Positions 1-8,530 of a DNA stretch of 64,000 bases are shown here, piece by piece. Numbering within the stretch: the first letter of the stretch is position 1; every line of letters begins with the position of its first letter. Location: assembly GCA_900314885.1 (NCBI GenBank), contig OMWY01000010.1:21814-85813 (forward strand), given 5' to 3'. The notes under the pieces are model-generated. The model was not told where the DNA came from. It made no database searches and worked only from the letters and a program-made list of their open reading frames with translations. Origin of the DNA: an uncultured Eubacteriales bacterium (GTDB lineage: Bacteria > Bacillota > Clostridia > Lachnospirales > Lachnospiraceae). A program made the translations under genes and the position numbers.

Positions 1-110
1 CCGATAAAATTGGCGTTAATTCCACCCGGTGGCGGCGTATATGGATAGAAAAATCCTAATTTAGTACTTATAAGAATTAATATTACTAGACTTATACTAA
101 TTACCGCCAT
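1..110 (-). CDS. N-terminal fragment of a membrane protein (possibly ComEC/Rec2)
   Basis: The gene runs off the left edge and only 36 codons are visible. Its ATG at 110 lies inside the 3' end of the GerMN lipoprotein gene (14-base overlap), so it is probably translationally coupled to the comEA-led operon. The product begins with a hydrophobic stretch (MAVISISLVILILIS, residues 1-15) followed by a Pro/Gly-rich turn, as in a signal anchor or a first membrane helix. No family motif is visible. The position after comEA, a two-component pair and a GerMN lipoprotein makes the DNA-uptake channel gene comEC a reasonable guess, but this rests on context alone. Confidence 0.35.
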   Translation of the reverse strand, partial: MAVISISLVILILISTKLGFFYPYTPPPGGINANFI

Positions 111-1089
111 TTTTCGCGGTGTCTGTCTTAACAATTTCAAGATTCCTTTCAAGTGGTGATGAAAGCGGTACTTTTTCAAGGTATTTGTCTACCGTCTCTC
201 CTTCAACGGTTATCTGAACCTTCTGAACCTCTTTTATTTCCACAAGTGAATTTACAATGGAATATACAGTCACAGCCGGAGAGACATTTTCCATCGGAGT
301 CAGAAAATCCTTCGATAAATCGACGTGGCAGATGCCATCCTTAAGACTTACTTTTCTTATAAATGTTCCCGAAGGAATAACAGGATTCAGATAATCCGAA
401 TCAAGCGGCCCGTCTATGAGCTGGCTTACCACAAGCTGTTCCAGGGAAATAGTGCCGTCAAACTCAACATTATGGCGAGCCTCAAAAAGCTCCTCACCCT
501 TAGTATCAGTATAGTAAAGAGATACCTGCACATTCTGATAATAGGTTGTCTCACCACCTGTATTATCAATAAATGTGTCGCTGCTCATTCTGCCTATAGG
601 ATTGGTCCCATCTATAATTAAGCTTGAACCATCCACATTAAAGGATACATAATCAATATCAGGAACTTCACAGATGGTTTTTACAATGCCTGCGCGACGT
701 AATACCTCACTCACACCCGTTACATCATAATAATCGGAAGTAAAATCAATAACCGCCTCATTTTCATTAATAGTAATGGAGCGAACCATACTGAAATTCC
801 GTATACATTTCTGCATGCTTACATCCTTAGGCGTTCCGGCTAACTTCTCCGTAAGCTCTCTCACAATACCATATGTGCTTGTGTTAGAAGGTGTATAGGA
901 TTCCGTAGCAAGGCCCGTCTCATCGCTGTTTACATAATAGATTTCATATATGCCATCCGCGACGGAGCTCTCAACGGAATCTTCAAACGAGTCCGAATTT
1001 TTCGAAGAGTCCTTATTGCCGCATGAACTAAAGGCAAAACACAATAAAAGCAGGGCATTAATTATCAGTATCTTCTTTTTCATGAACAT
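97..1089 (-). CDS. GerMN-domain lipoprotein
   Basis: A 330-residue predicted lipoprotein. The N-terminus is basic (MFMKKK), followed by a hydrophobic core and the lipobox FSSC with the lipidated Cys at about residue 23, then a Ser/Asp-rich linker. Two copies of the GerMN fold follow, about residues 45-175 and 185-320, each with the motif pattern of a polar helix, I/VDF or VDLSKDFL, and a C-terminal strand pair. GerMN domains occur in GerM and in surface lipoproteins of Firmicutes and are not proof of sporulation. The start overlaps the kinase gene by 32 bases, so the two are co-expressed. A lipoprotein next to a sensor kinase could modulate signalling at the membrane; this is inference. Confidence 0.85.
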   Translation of the reverse strand: MFMKKKILIINALLLLCFAFSSCGNKDSSKNSDSFEDSVESSVADGIYEIYYVNSDETGLATESYTPSNTSTYGIVRELTEKLAGTPKDVSMQKCIRNFSMVRSITINENEAVIDFTSDYYDVTGVSEVLRRAGIVKTICEVPDIDYVSFNVDGSSLIIDGTNPIGRMSSDTFIDNTGGETTYYQNVQVSLYYTDTKGEELFEARHNVEFDGTISLEQLVVSQLIDGPLDSDYLNPVIPSGTFIRKVSLKDGICHVDLSKDFLTPMENVSPAVTVYSIVNSLVEIKEVQKVQITVEGETVDKYLEKVPLSSPLERNLEIVKTDTAKNGGN

Positions 1090-2551
1090 GCAAAATGCCG
1101 CCTTTCTTAGTTTTGCTCTTCTCAGGCACGATATATGACAGAGGAATTCTTACCGTAAATGTGGTGCCCTCATTTTCACGGCTGTAGACCTTTATCTCAC
1201 CATGATGAAGCACAATAATGTTCTTGGTAATCGAAAGTCCGAGGCCGGTTCCCCCTGTTCCGCGGCTCCTCGCCTTATCCACGCGGTAGAACCTCTCAAA
1301 TATTCTGTCCTCGCTGTCCTTTGGAATTCCGATACCGGAATCCGATACCTTCACAAAGAAATATCTGTGGTCGGCGTTAAGGCTCACACGAACAAACCCG
1401 TCAGGCCTGTTATACTTGATAGCGTTCTCTATAAGGTTCATAAGGGCAAGCGAAAGCTTAACCTCATCAACCTCAGCCGTGACAGGTCTGAAGCTCTCAA
1501 AGAATAAATCGATGTCGTTTTTGTCAGCGAGTGGCTTAAGGCGCTTAAGAAGACCATTTATCATCTCATTCATATCGGTGGGAGCAACATTTAAAACCGC
1601 GTTCTTCCTGTCAAGCTTAACGAGTTCAAGAAGGTCGTTGATAATCTTATTTTCACGTTCTATCTCGGCATCGATATCAGTCATAAAATCCTTGTACATA
1701 TCGAGGGTGGCGTCAGGATTACTGATAAGTGAATCAGCCAAGACCTTCATCGAGGTCATAGGAGTTTTAAGCTCGTGAGAAACATTTGATACAAACTCTT
1801 CCCTGCTGCCCTCCATCTTCCTGACACGGCCAAGCATCCTGTTAAAGCTTGCGGCTATTCCTCTGAGCTCCGAATATCCCTTAACCGGAATGGAGCTGTC
1901 ACTGCTCCCGTCATTTACCTGATCAATCTCGACAGAAAGCTTACTTAGAGGCTTAGAAATGCTGGCGGAATGAATCACCGCAAAAATGACTATAAAGACA
2001 ACCACAACCAGTGAAATCATGAAAATGGAATACTGAAGGTCCTCATATGTCGCGTGAATATCGGCAAGAGAAAATGACAGAACCATAGTTCCGAGAACCC
2101 TTTCGTCTGCCGAATCCTTTACCGGAACAGTGAGCTCTATATAGTTTCTGTCAGTATTTCTGTAGGTCGTGTCAAGACCGTAGAAGCTCTTAATAGCTTC
2201 TGATGATATAAGGGTTTTCCCGTCTTCAAGTCCGAATGTATCATAAATGATGTGGAGATTCGCGTCGGTTATTACTACACGGCCATTGTAGAGATTGGCA
2301 AAATTAAGAATCTCATCCTTCAGACCTGAGACTGTGTCATCATTTACGCCACCAAGGGAAACAAAAATTTCGGCAAGAGAACCGCTATGATCTCTCAGGG
2401 TATTAAGGCGTTCATCCATAGCGCTTCTGTCATAGGATGAAAGGATAAGCGAAGAAAAAAGCAGAACAGGAATAACTCCTGCCAGAGTAACTGACAGGAA
2501 TCCCCTGAAACGAAGACTTCTGAAAAAATTCCTTATTTTATCAAGCTTCAA
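1058..2551 (-). CDS. HAMP-domain sensor histidine kinase
   Basis: A 497-residue membrane histidine kinase. Two membrane helices (about residues 14-36 and 172-195) flank an extracellular sensor domain. A HAMP linker comes next, then the HisKA dimer with phospho-acceptor His in NVSHELKTPMTS, then an HATPase domain with the N box (LMNLIENAIKYN), the G1 box (VSDSGIGIP) and a G2 box rich in Gly (GTGGTGLGLSI). The architecture resembles the WalK/PhoR group, though without a PAS domain. The start is a TTG overlapping the stop of the response regulator by 11 bases with no separate ribosome site, which indicates coupling. It would phosphorylate the regulator at 2541-3230. The signal sensed is unknown. 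Confidence 0.9.
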   Translation of the reverse strand: MKLDKIRNFFRSLRFRGFLSVTLAGVIPVLLFSSLILSSYDRSAMDERLNTLRDHSGSLAEIFVSLGGVNDDTVSGLKDEILNFANLYNGRVVITDANLHIIYDTFGLEDGKTLISSEAIKSFYGLDTTYRNTDRNYIELTVPVKDSADERVLGTMVLSFSLADIHATYEDLQYSIFMISLVVVVFIVIFAVIHSASISKPLSKLSVEIDQVNDGSSDSSIPVKGYSELRGIAASFNRMLGRVRKMEGSREEFVSNVSHELKTPMTSMKVLADSLISNPDATLDMYKDFMTDIDAEIERENKIINDLLELVKLDRKNAVLNVAPTDMNEMINGLLKRLKPLADKNDIDLFFESFRPVTAEVDEVKLSLALMNLIENAIKYNRPDGFVRVSLNADHRYFFVKVSDSGIGIPKDSEDRIFERFYRVDKARSRGTGGTGLGLSITKNIIVLHHGEIKVYSRENEGTTFTVRIPLSYIVPEKSKTKKGGILHVHEKEDTDN

Positions 2552-3230
2552 AATAATAACCTACACCCCACTTCGTGTGGATATACTTAGGGTCGCCCGG
2601 ATTTTCCTCTATCTTCTCGCGTAAACGTCTTATATGCACATCTACGGTACGAACATCACCCGGGTAGTCAAATCCCCATATTGTAGAAAGGAGCTTCTCG
2701 CGAGAGTAGACCTTGTTAGAATTCTTCGACAGAAGTTCAAGTACATCAAACTCCTTGGCGGTAAGGTTTATCTCCCTGTCCTTAATATATACTCTTCTGC
2801 CCTCGTAATCTATACGCATGTCACCATAGGTAACGGAAGAATCATCCTTCTTCTCTTCGCCATGGCCTCTGCCTCGCCTGAGAATTGCCTTAATACGGGC
2901 CTTTACCTCAAGGATATTAAAGGGCTTCGTAACATAATCATCCGCTCCGTACTCAAGGCCAAGAATCTTATCCATATCCTCGCCCTTAGCGGTAAGCATA
3001 ATAATAGGCACATCAGAGAATTCTCTTATCCGCTGGCATACCTCAAAACCATCTATCTTAGGAAGCATGACATCAAGCAGAATGATGTCATACTTATTGC
3101 TTTTAGCCTTATTAAGAGCCTCCTCGCCGTCATAAGCGGCGTCAACATCCATATCGTCCTGGATGAGGCTGTATTTTATACCCTTAACTATTAACTGCTC
3201 ATCATCCACGACCAGAACCTTCTTTGCCAT
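2541..3230 (-). CDS. OmpR/PhoB-family response regulator
   Basis: A two-domain response regulator. The receiver domain (residues 1-115) has the acidic pair DDE, the phospho-acceptor Asp in ILLDVMLP, the Thr of MLTAK and the Lys of VTKPF. A winged-helix DNA-binding domain (about 130-226) carries the family signature around TAKEFDVLELL and RTVDVHIRRLREKI. The start is placed at the ATG at 3230 (MAKKVLVVDDE) because a GAGAGG ribosome site lies about 5 bases upstream; a second in-frame ATG four codons further out overlaps that site. It lies 33 bases downstream of comEA and overlaps the kinase gene. Likely a PhoB/WalR-like transcription regulator partnered with the adjacent kinase. Confidence 0.92.
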   Translation of the reverse strand: MAKKVLVVDDEQLIVKGIKYSLIQDDMDVDAAYDGEEALNKAKSNKYDIILLDVMLPKIDGFEVCQRIREFSDVPIIMLTAKGEDMDKILGLEYGADDYVTKPFNILEVKARIKAILRRGRGHGEEKKDDSSVTYGDMRIDYEGRRVYIKDREINLTAKEFDVLELLSKNSNKVYSREKLLSTIWGFDYPGDVRTVDVHIRRLREKIEENPGDPKYIHTKWGVGYYFEA

Positions 3231-3262
3231 AGTCCCTCTCATCAGGGCTTATCGCCCTTATA

Positions 3263-3979
3263 TTATACAGTTATCTTATCTTTTATCTTATTAAATAAGC
3301 CTTCCTTGATTCCCTTTATGTTCATGATGTCTTCTATCTTCTTGAATCCACCGTTGGAATTTCTATAGTCTATGATAAGATTTGCCTTCGATGGCCCTAC
3401 GCCGGAAATCGTCTGCAGCTCCTCGCTGCTCGCCGTATTAATATTGACGAGCCCCGTACCGGCGCTTGCGCTTCCGTTCCCGGAAATTTGGGCAGTTCCT
3501 TCATTCAGAGACAAGCTACCGTTCTCTGTACCGGAATTACCGGTAACGCCGCTCTCTCCTTTTTCAGGAACATAAATCTCAAGTCCGTCTGTTACAGGAG
3601 CAGCCAGGTTAACAAGCTTCGTGTCAGCGTTTTTGCGAAAACCACCGGCAAGCTTGACAGCCTTATCTACCCTGTCACCTTCAGAAAGCTCATATACTCC
3701 TTCAGACTTCACACATCCACAGACATAAACATAGATGGTTGAAGGTGAAGCAACAGATTCTAAGACTGTAATGGATGACGCAGAAGCAGGGCCGGTTTCA
3801 GAGCCTTCCTTAACATCAGCCTTAATTTCTGACCCGGAAGCAATTTCGATACCCTCTGCTGCTATCTCAGAGCCGCTTCCGATATAGGATATATCACCCT
3901 TCTTACGGCCTACAAGAAATACCAGACCCGCGATACCAATGAAGAGCAGGACCGCGATTTTCTTCACGTCCTTCTTCAT
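3263..3979 (-). CDS. comEA: ComEA-like DNA-binding competence protein
   Basis: A 238-residue membrane-anchored DNA receptor of the transformation machinery. Residues 8-24 form one membrane helix (IAVLLFIGIAGLVFLVG), followed by a Ser/Glu/Gly-rich linker. An SLBB domain comes next (about residues 82-135, IYVYVCGCVKSEGVYEL onward). A second low-complexity linker leads to a C-terminal pair of helix-hairpin-helix motifs (about 175-238, INTASSEELQTISGVGP) that would bind double-stranded DNA outside the membrane. The order TM-SLBB-HhH and the length match ComEA. The ribosome site is strong (AGGAGG, 5 bases before ATG). It is the first gene of the operon that continues into the two-component pair and the GerMN lipoprotein. 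Confidence 0.9.
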   Translation of the reverse strand: MKKDVKKIAVLLFIGIAGLVFLVGRKKGDISYIGSGSEIAAEGIEIASGSEIKADVKEGSETGPASASSITVLESVASPSTIYVYVCGCVKSEGVYELSEGDRVDKAVKLAGGFRKNADTKLVNLAAPVTDGLEIYVPEKGESGVTGNSGTENGSLSLNEGTAQISGNGSASAGTGLVNINTASSEELQTISGVGPSKANLIIDYRNSNGGFKKIEDIMNIKGIKEGLFNKIKDKITV

Positions 3980-4066
3980 GATACCTCCTTACATAAAAAT
4001 CAGGCAGAAAACACTCTCGTGATACTCCGCCTCAATGGAATCAGTGACCAAAAAATATACAAGAGA

Positions 4067-4095
4067 ATCTTACATGAAGAAAATGAAAATTTCAA
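4067..4095 (-). promoter_or_regulatory. Predicted sigma-A promoter of the comEA operon
   Basis: On the minus strand, -35 TTGAAA (4090-4095), a 17-base spacer and -10 TAAGAT (4067-4072). It lies about 90 bases upstream of the comEA start and downstream of the terminator at 4159-4180, so it fits as the operon promoter. Confidence 0.55.
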
Positions 4096-4158
4096 GCTTC
4101 AAAGCGAAGAATTATTGTATTTTTTTAGGTACAAGGCTTCGGCGCTTAAAAGAAACAA

Positions 4159-4180
4159 AACCCCGGCTCTCACCGGGGTT
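4159..4180 (-). terminator. Intrinsic terminator of the FliD-like gene
   Basis: An 8-bp perfect stem (AACCCCGG / CCGGGGTT) with a 6-base loop, followed on the minus strand by TTTTGTTTCTTTT. It ends the transcript of the gene at 4235-4984 and separates it from the comEA operon. Confidence 0.85.
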
Positions 4181-4234
4181 GTAACTTAATGTACTAAAAG
4201 GAGTCACATTATGACCACTCATCTTCTATTGATA

Positions 4235-4984
4235 TCAGCCAAACGAATTGAATAGCGTAGAATAATCTAATCCCGAATAGCTGCCATAGCTGTTGTAGAG
4301 ACTGTTTGTCTTCTTGCTAAGAGCGTTAGTGCTTAAGCTCTCAAGCTTATCAGCCGTATCAGCCACGCCTGACGCATAGCTCTTAAATGTATTAAGATCA
4401 TCAGCGCTTGCCTTAGCCAGAGTATCCTTATTCAAAGTAAGCTTATTATCACTGCCGACAGTAATACCTACAGATGAGAGCTGCTTTGCAGCCGCTCCTG
4501 TGCTACCGGTAAGAGCCATAGTCTTATGAAGGACAGATGAGTCATCTACCTTATCGGCGCTTGATATATAGCTGTTGTAAGCATTTACGAAGCCCTCAAC
4601 AGCACTTGCTGTCTCTGTCTTATCAGAAGTATCAAGACTGCTTACGGAGTTCGCTGCCTTCTTAAGTGAAGAAGCGGTGCTCTTGCTGTTGGTAATGTTC
4701 TTGGTACTTGTGGAATCGGAAGTGCTTGTTGTGCTGTCTGCCTCTTCCTTAGCCAACTCATATGCAGTCTTACTGCTGTTCGCGTTCTGGGTCTGAGCAG
4801 TCTTCGCTGCGCTCTTGCCTGCCTCGGTCTTATTGTAGTAAGACCTCATGAGCTTGCCATAGGCGCCACTCTTGATGAGGTTATAGTCACTTAACGAAGA
4901 GGAAAGACCGCTTGTCTTTGAAGAGCTGTTATTAAACAGGAATGAATAATTGTTTCCTGATCCAATACTAAATACTGATGACAT
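4235..4984 (-). CDS. FliD C-terminal-like secreted protein
   Basis: A 249-residue Ser/Thr/Lys/Asn-rich protein with no signal peptide or membrane helix. The N-terminus (MSSVFSIGSGNNYSFLF) is followed by a low-complexity Ser/Thr linker (about 60-110). The second half resembles the C-terminal region of the flagellar filament cap FliD: VEGFVNAYNSYISS at about 128-141, then a strand-turn-helix segment with GITVGSDNKLTLNKDTL at about 172-188, which in FliD marks the D0/D1 helices. At 249 residues it is shorter than FliD proteins (usually over 400), so it may be a small cap-like or export-related protein rather than FliD itself. It is a single-gene transcript with a strong ribosome site (AAGGAG), its own terminator and a sigma-28-like promoter, which supports a flagellar role. 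Confidence 0.6.
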   Translation of the reverse strand: MSSVFSIGSGNNYSFLFNNSSSKTSGLSSSLSDYNLIKSGAYGKLMRSYYNKTEAGKSAAKTAQTQNANSSKTAYELAKEEADSTTSTSDSTSTKNITNSKSTASSLKKAANSVSSLDTSDKTETASAVEGFVNAYNSYISSADKVDDSSVLHKTMALTGSTGAAAKQLSSVGITVGSDNKLTLNKDTLAKASADDLNTFKSYASGVADTADKLESLSTNALSKKTNSLYNSYGSYSGLDYSTLFNSFG

Positions 4985-5064
4985 AATAGATCTCCTTCCG
5001 TGATGGTCATTTTATATCTATACTTTATCACATCATCCTTGATTTGTCTATACCTTCAACCTCT

Positions 5065-5090
5065 ATATCGACACATTTAAAAAAATTTTA
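5065..5090 (-). promoter_or_regulatory. Sigma-28 (FliA/SigD)-like promoter
   Basis: On the minus strand, TAAAATTT, 10 bases, then GTCGATAT. The flagellar sigma factor consensus is TAAA, 15 bases, GCCGATAT; here the gap from TAAA is 14 and one base of the -10 core differs. It lies about 80 bases upstream of the FliD-like gene at 4235-4984. Confidence 0.5.
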
Positions 5091-5107
5091 ACCTTTACAA
5101 AACAAGA

Positions 5108-5647
5108 TTACATAATTTTCTTCATCACCCTCGCCTCAAAGAACCTCTGGAAGGCATTATAGCAGTAATCCGCGAGGTACCAGTAGACCTGTCCCAGGAG
5201 GTAGGCGGTTATCTTCATCTTAGGCGTATTTACAGTAAGAAGGAGTCCCGGCAGGAAAATAATTATCGGCACGATCATCGCCTGGAACATAAGCCAGCGG
5301 AAGAAAAAGTAGAGTCTCTTCCTCTTCTTCACCTCTATATTTTCCTTCTTCGCAAGAGCCTTGTAAATGAACTCACGGGCGACAATATATATCTCCGTAA
5401 ATATATAAGCAAGCACATCAAGCTTCTCAGGCGCAATAATAAGGGCAAGCGCCGATGACGCGACGAGGTAAGATACCGCCATCTTCATCCCGCACATTCT
5501 GATTACCACGCCTATAAGGAAGCCTGAAACCATCAGGATAAAGAGGGAGCTTAAGTTAAATATATTCACAAGGAGATTAATTACCATCGACAGGGCGAGC
5601 GTAATTCCCGCTGTCGTAAGCTTCTTTGTCGTTACATGCATCGGCAC
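5108..5647 (-). CDS. Small polytopic membrane protein of unknown function
   Basis: A 179-residue hydrophobic protein. Four or five membrane segments are visible: about residues 10-30, 33-50, 55-75, 115-135 and 140-155, with a basic cytoplasmic loop rich in Lys/Arg at about 98-112 ([12 protein letters not shown]). I do not recognise a family with confidence; the fold could be an ECF-type or similar small permease. The start is taken as the GTG at 5647 because GGAGGA lies 5 bases upstream; the ATG at 5641 would be further away than usual. The start overlaps the J-domain gene by 16 bases, so it is coupled to it and to the DUF5685 gene. The gene ends the three-gene operon. Confidence 0.65.
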   Translation of the reverse strand: MPMHVTTKKLTTAGITLALSMVINLLVNIFNLSSLFILMVSGFLIGVVIRMCGMKMAVSYLVASSALALIIAPEKLDVLAYIFTEIYIVAREFIYKALAKKENIEVKKRKRLYFFFRWLMFQAMIVPIIIFLPGLLLTVNTPKMKITAYLLGQVYWYLADYCYNAFQRFFEARVMKKIM

Positions 5648-6291
5648 AGATCTCCTCCGAAGAACTCACAGATTTTGTCAGCAATGAAGAGGTCACAGCA
5701 GGCGTTCGCAAGCTGCTGCCCCGAATTATCGCCATTATAATACTGTCTCCTGCCCGTCTGATAGCGACTCATCTGCCAGTCAAGCTGATTTACGAGATTC
5801 CTGTAGTCTGTGTTCGCAGGCTCCATGGAAGCCGCCATTCTGGCGTGATCAAGTCCCAAGGAGGAATTTCCCACGCCTACATTCGCGATAGCGCTATAGT
5901 AATACCAACGGGCATTCCTGTTTGAAATGCCGGAAAGGGTCCTTAGTGCCTCGTAATATGACTTTCTTGAGAGGCAGTTGTAGACGGCCGCCATTTCGGG
6001 ACCATCGGCGCCTTCCCTGTAATAATTGCTGTAAGTATCACTTCTCCCGGAATTCCATGTGCCTTGCGTTTGTGTATTGCCACTATAACCTGCTCCCCTG
6101 GCCCTGTCCTTCATTATCTCATTATAGGCTTCCTGAACCTGCTTGAATTTCTCCTCCGCAAGGTCAGCCAGAGGATTGTTCATATATGAATCAGGGTGAT
6201 ATTTCCTTGAGAGCTCCCTGTAAGCCCTCTTTATTTCCTCGTCCGAAGCGTTAGGGGAAACGCCTAAGACATCATACGGATTTTCTGCCAT
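5632..6291 (-). CDS. J-domain (DnaJ-like) co-chaperone with TPR-like tail
   Basis: A 219-residue protein with an N-terminal J domain (residues 3-65). The catalytic HPD tripeptide is in [13 protein letters not shown] and helix IV follows ([15 protein letters not shown]). A Gly/Ser/Tyr-rich linker spans about 75-95. The C-terminal part (about 100-175) contains helix pairs with Ala/Tyr spacing typical of a tetratricopeptide-like repeat ([29 protein letters not shown]). No zinc-finger or substrate-binding domain of true DnaJ is present, so it should be a specialised J protein recruiting DnaK to a particular client. It lies directly between the DUF5685 gene and a membrane protein gene and overlaps or abuts both, so the three probably work together. 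Confidence 0.88.
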   Translation of the reverse strand: MAENPYDVLGVSPNASDEEIKRAYRELSRKYHPDSYMNNPLADLAEEKFKQVQEAYNEIMKDRARGAGYSGNTQTQGTWNSGRSDTYSNYYREGADGPEMAAVYNCLSRKSYYEALRTLSGISNRNARWYYYSAIANVGVGNSSLGLDHARMAASMEPANTDYRNLVNQLDWQMSRYQTGRRQYYNGDNSGQQLANACCDLFIADKICEFFGGDLCRCM

Positions 6292-7122
6292 TTATCTATT
6301 CTCCTGTCTTTCATTATATATCTTATCAAACTTCTTGAAAACGCCGCTATAAAAAATGTTCCTGATGATACTCTCATCCTTGACAAGAGGGAGCCTCTCC
6401 AGGGCCTCAGTACACATAGCCATGCACATGGTAAGCATTTCCTTTACCTTGCCATCAAAGCCCTTGTCCTTATAAATATCATGAAAAGGGTTATAATTTC
6501 CTGACTTCTCATCCTTGTAAATGTCCTCATAGGCATCACAGATGTAAACAAATTTGCCAAGGTTAAAGCCGACAAGCCTTAAGTCGTCCTTAAAAATGTC
6601 ATTCTTGCAGGCATAAACTTCGCCAAAAAGTCTGCCGAAGTGTCCGGCCGCCTTCTCGACGTCGTATTCATGCCTGTTTTCCATAAGATCGAGGGCATGA
6701 AGCTCATTTTCAATAGCCGTCCACTGACGGGGATAAGCGACATAAATTTTCCTGCAGACCTCACGTAGGTAAGTATAAGCCGCCTTTGATGTAATTTTCT
6801 TATCATCCCGCCAGTCATCCTTAGCGTGCTTCATGAAAAGAAGGAGGTTCATATCGGCCGCGTACCCGGTGTAGGGGCTTATTATAACAGGTTTCTTCTT
6901 CACCGGATGAGCCACGCAGGCAAGATTATCAGTGATAACGTCCGGCTCATAGAGACTCGTTAACACCACCGTAAGGACGGTCATATCGTATGACAGTGTC
7001 AGCTGTCCCGCCGGACCGGCCTTCCTTAAGAGCTCGTGGCATAGGCCACAGTAAAACGCGCGGAACTCATAGTATTCCTTCACCTTGAGCTCGCCTTTGT
7101 CTATATTTACATATCCATACAT
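6292..7122 (-). CDS. DUF5685 family protein
   Basis: A 276-residue cytoplasmic protein. The N-terminus (MYGYVNIDKGELKVKEY) followed by the Cys/His motif FRAFYCGLCHELL is characteristic of the DUF5685 family of Clostridia; the function is unknown. The CxxC plus His, a later His (CVAHPVKKKP) and a helical C-terminal half with CDAYEDIYKDEKSGNYNPF suggest a metal-binding all-helical fold, perhaps an isoprenoid-synthase-like bundle. It abuts the J-domain gene with no gap (stop at 6292, next start at 6291). No clear ribosome site precedes the ATG at 7122, so the start is less certain than the frame. The clustering suggests a DUF5685/J-protein/membrane-protein unit. Confidence 0.8.
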   Translation of the reverse strand: MYGYVNIDKGELKVKEYYEFRAFYCGLCHELLRKAGPAGQLTLSYDMTVLTVVLTSLYEPDVITDNLACVAHPVKKKPVIISPYTGYAADMNLLLFMKHAKDDWRDDKKITSKAAYTYLREVCRKIYVAYPRQWTAIENELHALDLMENRHEYDVEKAAGHFGRLFGEVYACKNDIFKDDLRLVGFNLGKFVYICDAYEDIYKDEKSGNYNPFHDIYKDKGFDGKVKEMLTMCMAMCTEALERLPLVKDESIIRNIFYSGVFKKFDKIYNERQENR

Positions 7123-7190
7123 AATGAAATAAGTGTAAACTCATTTGCCCTAAAATTCAATAGCAGAAATATAAAAAGACAGTAAAAAAA

Positions 7191-7215
7191 GTACCCGAAG
7201 TCAGTTTTCGGGTAC
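7191..7215 (-). terminator. Intrinsic terminator downstream of serS
   Basis: A 9-bp perfect stem (GTACCCGAA / TTCGGGTAC) with a 7-base loop, followed on the minus strand by TTTTTTT. It ends the mecA-serS transcript; the plus-strand side is also moderately T-rich. Confidence 0.88.
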
Positions 7216-7249
7216 CTTCTTTATTTCTAATTTGTACTTATTTTATCTA

Positions 7250-8530
7250 TTATGGTACAAGCTTAGTCTTGCCACCCATATAAGGCTGTAATACCTTAGG
7301 GATATTTACGCTGCCATCTTCATTGAGGTTATTCTCAAGGAAGGCGATGAGCATACGAGGCGGAGCGACAACCGTATTGTTAAGGGTATTGGCAAAGTAG
7401 TTGCCGTTCTTTCCCTTGATTCTGATGCCAAGGCGTCTGGCCTGGGCGTCACCGAGGTTAGAGCATGAGCCTACCTCGAAATACTTCTTCTGGCGAGGGC
7501 TCCATGCCTCAACATCAAGGCTCTTAACCTTAAGATCAGCAAGATCTCCTGAGCAGCAGTTGAGAGTTCTGACAGGAATATCCATGCTTCTGAAGAGATC
7601 AACGGTATTCTGCCATAACTTGTCATACCACATATTAGCCTCTTCAGGCTTGCAGACAACTATCATCTCCTGCTTCTCAAACTGATGAATACGGTAAACG
7701 CCACGTTCCTCTATGCCGTGAGCTCCCTTCTCCTTACGGAAGCAAGGAGAATAGCTGGTAAGGGTCTGAGGAAGCTTATCCTCATCGATAATCTGGCCCT
7801 GGAAACGACCAATCATGGAATGCTCACTGGTACCGATAAGGTAGAGATCCTCTCCCTCGATCTTGTACATCATGGCATCCATCTCATCAAAGCTCATAAC
7901 GCCATCAACTACGGCACGTCTGATCATAAACGGAGGTATGCAGTATGTAAAGCCCCTGTCTATCATGAAGTCTCTGGCGTAAGCAAGTACGGCAGAATGA
8001 AGTCTCGCAACATCGCCAATGAGATAATAGAAACCATTACCGGCGACACGTCTTGCCGCGTCAAGGTCGATACCATGAAGCTTCTCCATAATATCGACGT
8101 GATATGGGATCTCAAAATCAGGAACGACAGGGTCGCCAAACTTCTCTATCTCAACATTGTGAGTATCATCCGGACCGATTGGAACCGAAGGATCTATGAT
8201 GTTAGGAATAACCATCATGATTTCCTTGATTCTCGCTGAAAGCTCAGCCTGCTTCTTCTCGATATCGGCAAGCTCCGATGTGGCGGCCTGAACCTCAGCC
8301 TTAACCTTCTCGGCTTCATCCTTCTTGCCCTGGCCCATAAGAGCGCCGATTTCCTTGGCGGCCTTGTTCTTCTTGGAACGAAGCTCATCACCCTTGGCCT
8401 GGGCAGCCCTGTTCTCTTCATCAAGCTTAATAACTTCGTCTACCAACGGAAGCTTCTTATCCTGAAACTTCTTCTTGATGTTTTCCTTGACTGCGTCAGG
8501 ATTCTCTCTGACAAATTTTAAATCAAGCAT
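7250..8530 (-). CDS. serS: Serine--tRNA ligase
   Basis: A 426-residue class II aminoacyl-tRNA synthetase that charges tRNA-Ser. The N-terminal coiled-coil arm that grips tRNA-Ser is at about residues 25-110 (Lys/Glu/Ala-rich). The catalytic core carries motif 2 (TSYSPCFRKEKGAHGIEERG and the following YRIHQFEKQE) and motif 3 (NTLNNTVVAPPRMLIAFLEN), with the serine pocket around LIGTSEHSM. The variant SPCFRKEKG and VAPPRMLIAFLEN differ from the usual bacterial forms (FRxEAGSAGRDT and LAVGRTLVAIxEN), so it belongs to a divergent clade. The length is normal. It overlaps mecA by 8 bases. The promoter at 9284-9312 serves both genes and no T-box is visible. Confidence 0.95.
   Translation of the reverse strand: MLDLKFVRENPDAVKENIKKKFQDKKLPLVDEVIKLDEENRAAQAKGDELRSKKNKAAKEIGALMGQGKKDEAEKVKAEVQAATSELADIEKKQAELSARIKEIMMVIPNIIDPSVPIGPDDTHNVEIEKFGDPVVPDFEIPYHVDIMEKLHGIDLDAARRVAGNGFYYLIGDVARLHSAVLAYARDFMIDRGFTYCIPPFMIRRAVVDGVMSFDEMDAMMYKIEGEDLYLIGTSEHSMIGRFQGQIIDEDKLPQTLTSYSPCFRKEKGAHGIEERGVYRIHQFEKQEMIVVCKPEEANMWYDKLWQNTVDLFRSMDIPVRTLNCCSGDLADLKVKSLDVEAWSPRQKKYFEVGSCSNLGDAQARRLGIRIKGKNGNYFANTLNNTVVAPPRMLIAFLENNLNEDGSVNIPKVLQPYMGGKTKLVP

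Noticed and set aside
4235..4984. Full FliD filament cap
   Set aside because: Too short and without the central domains; only the C-terminal part resembles FliD.
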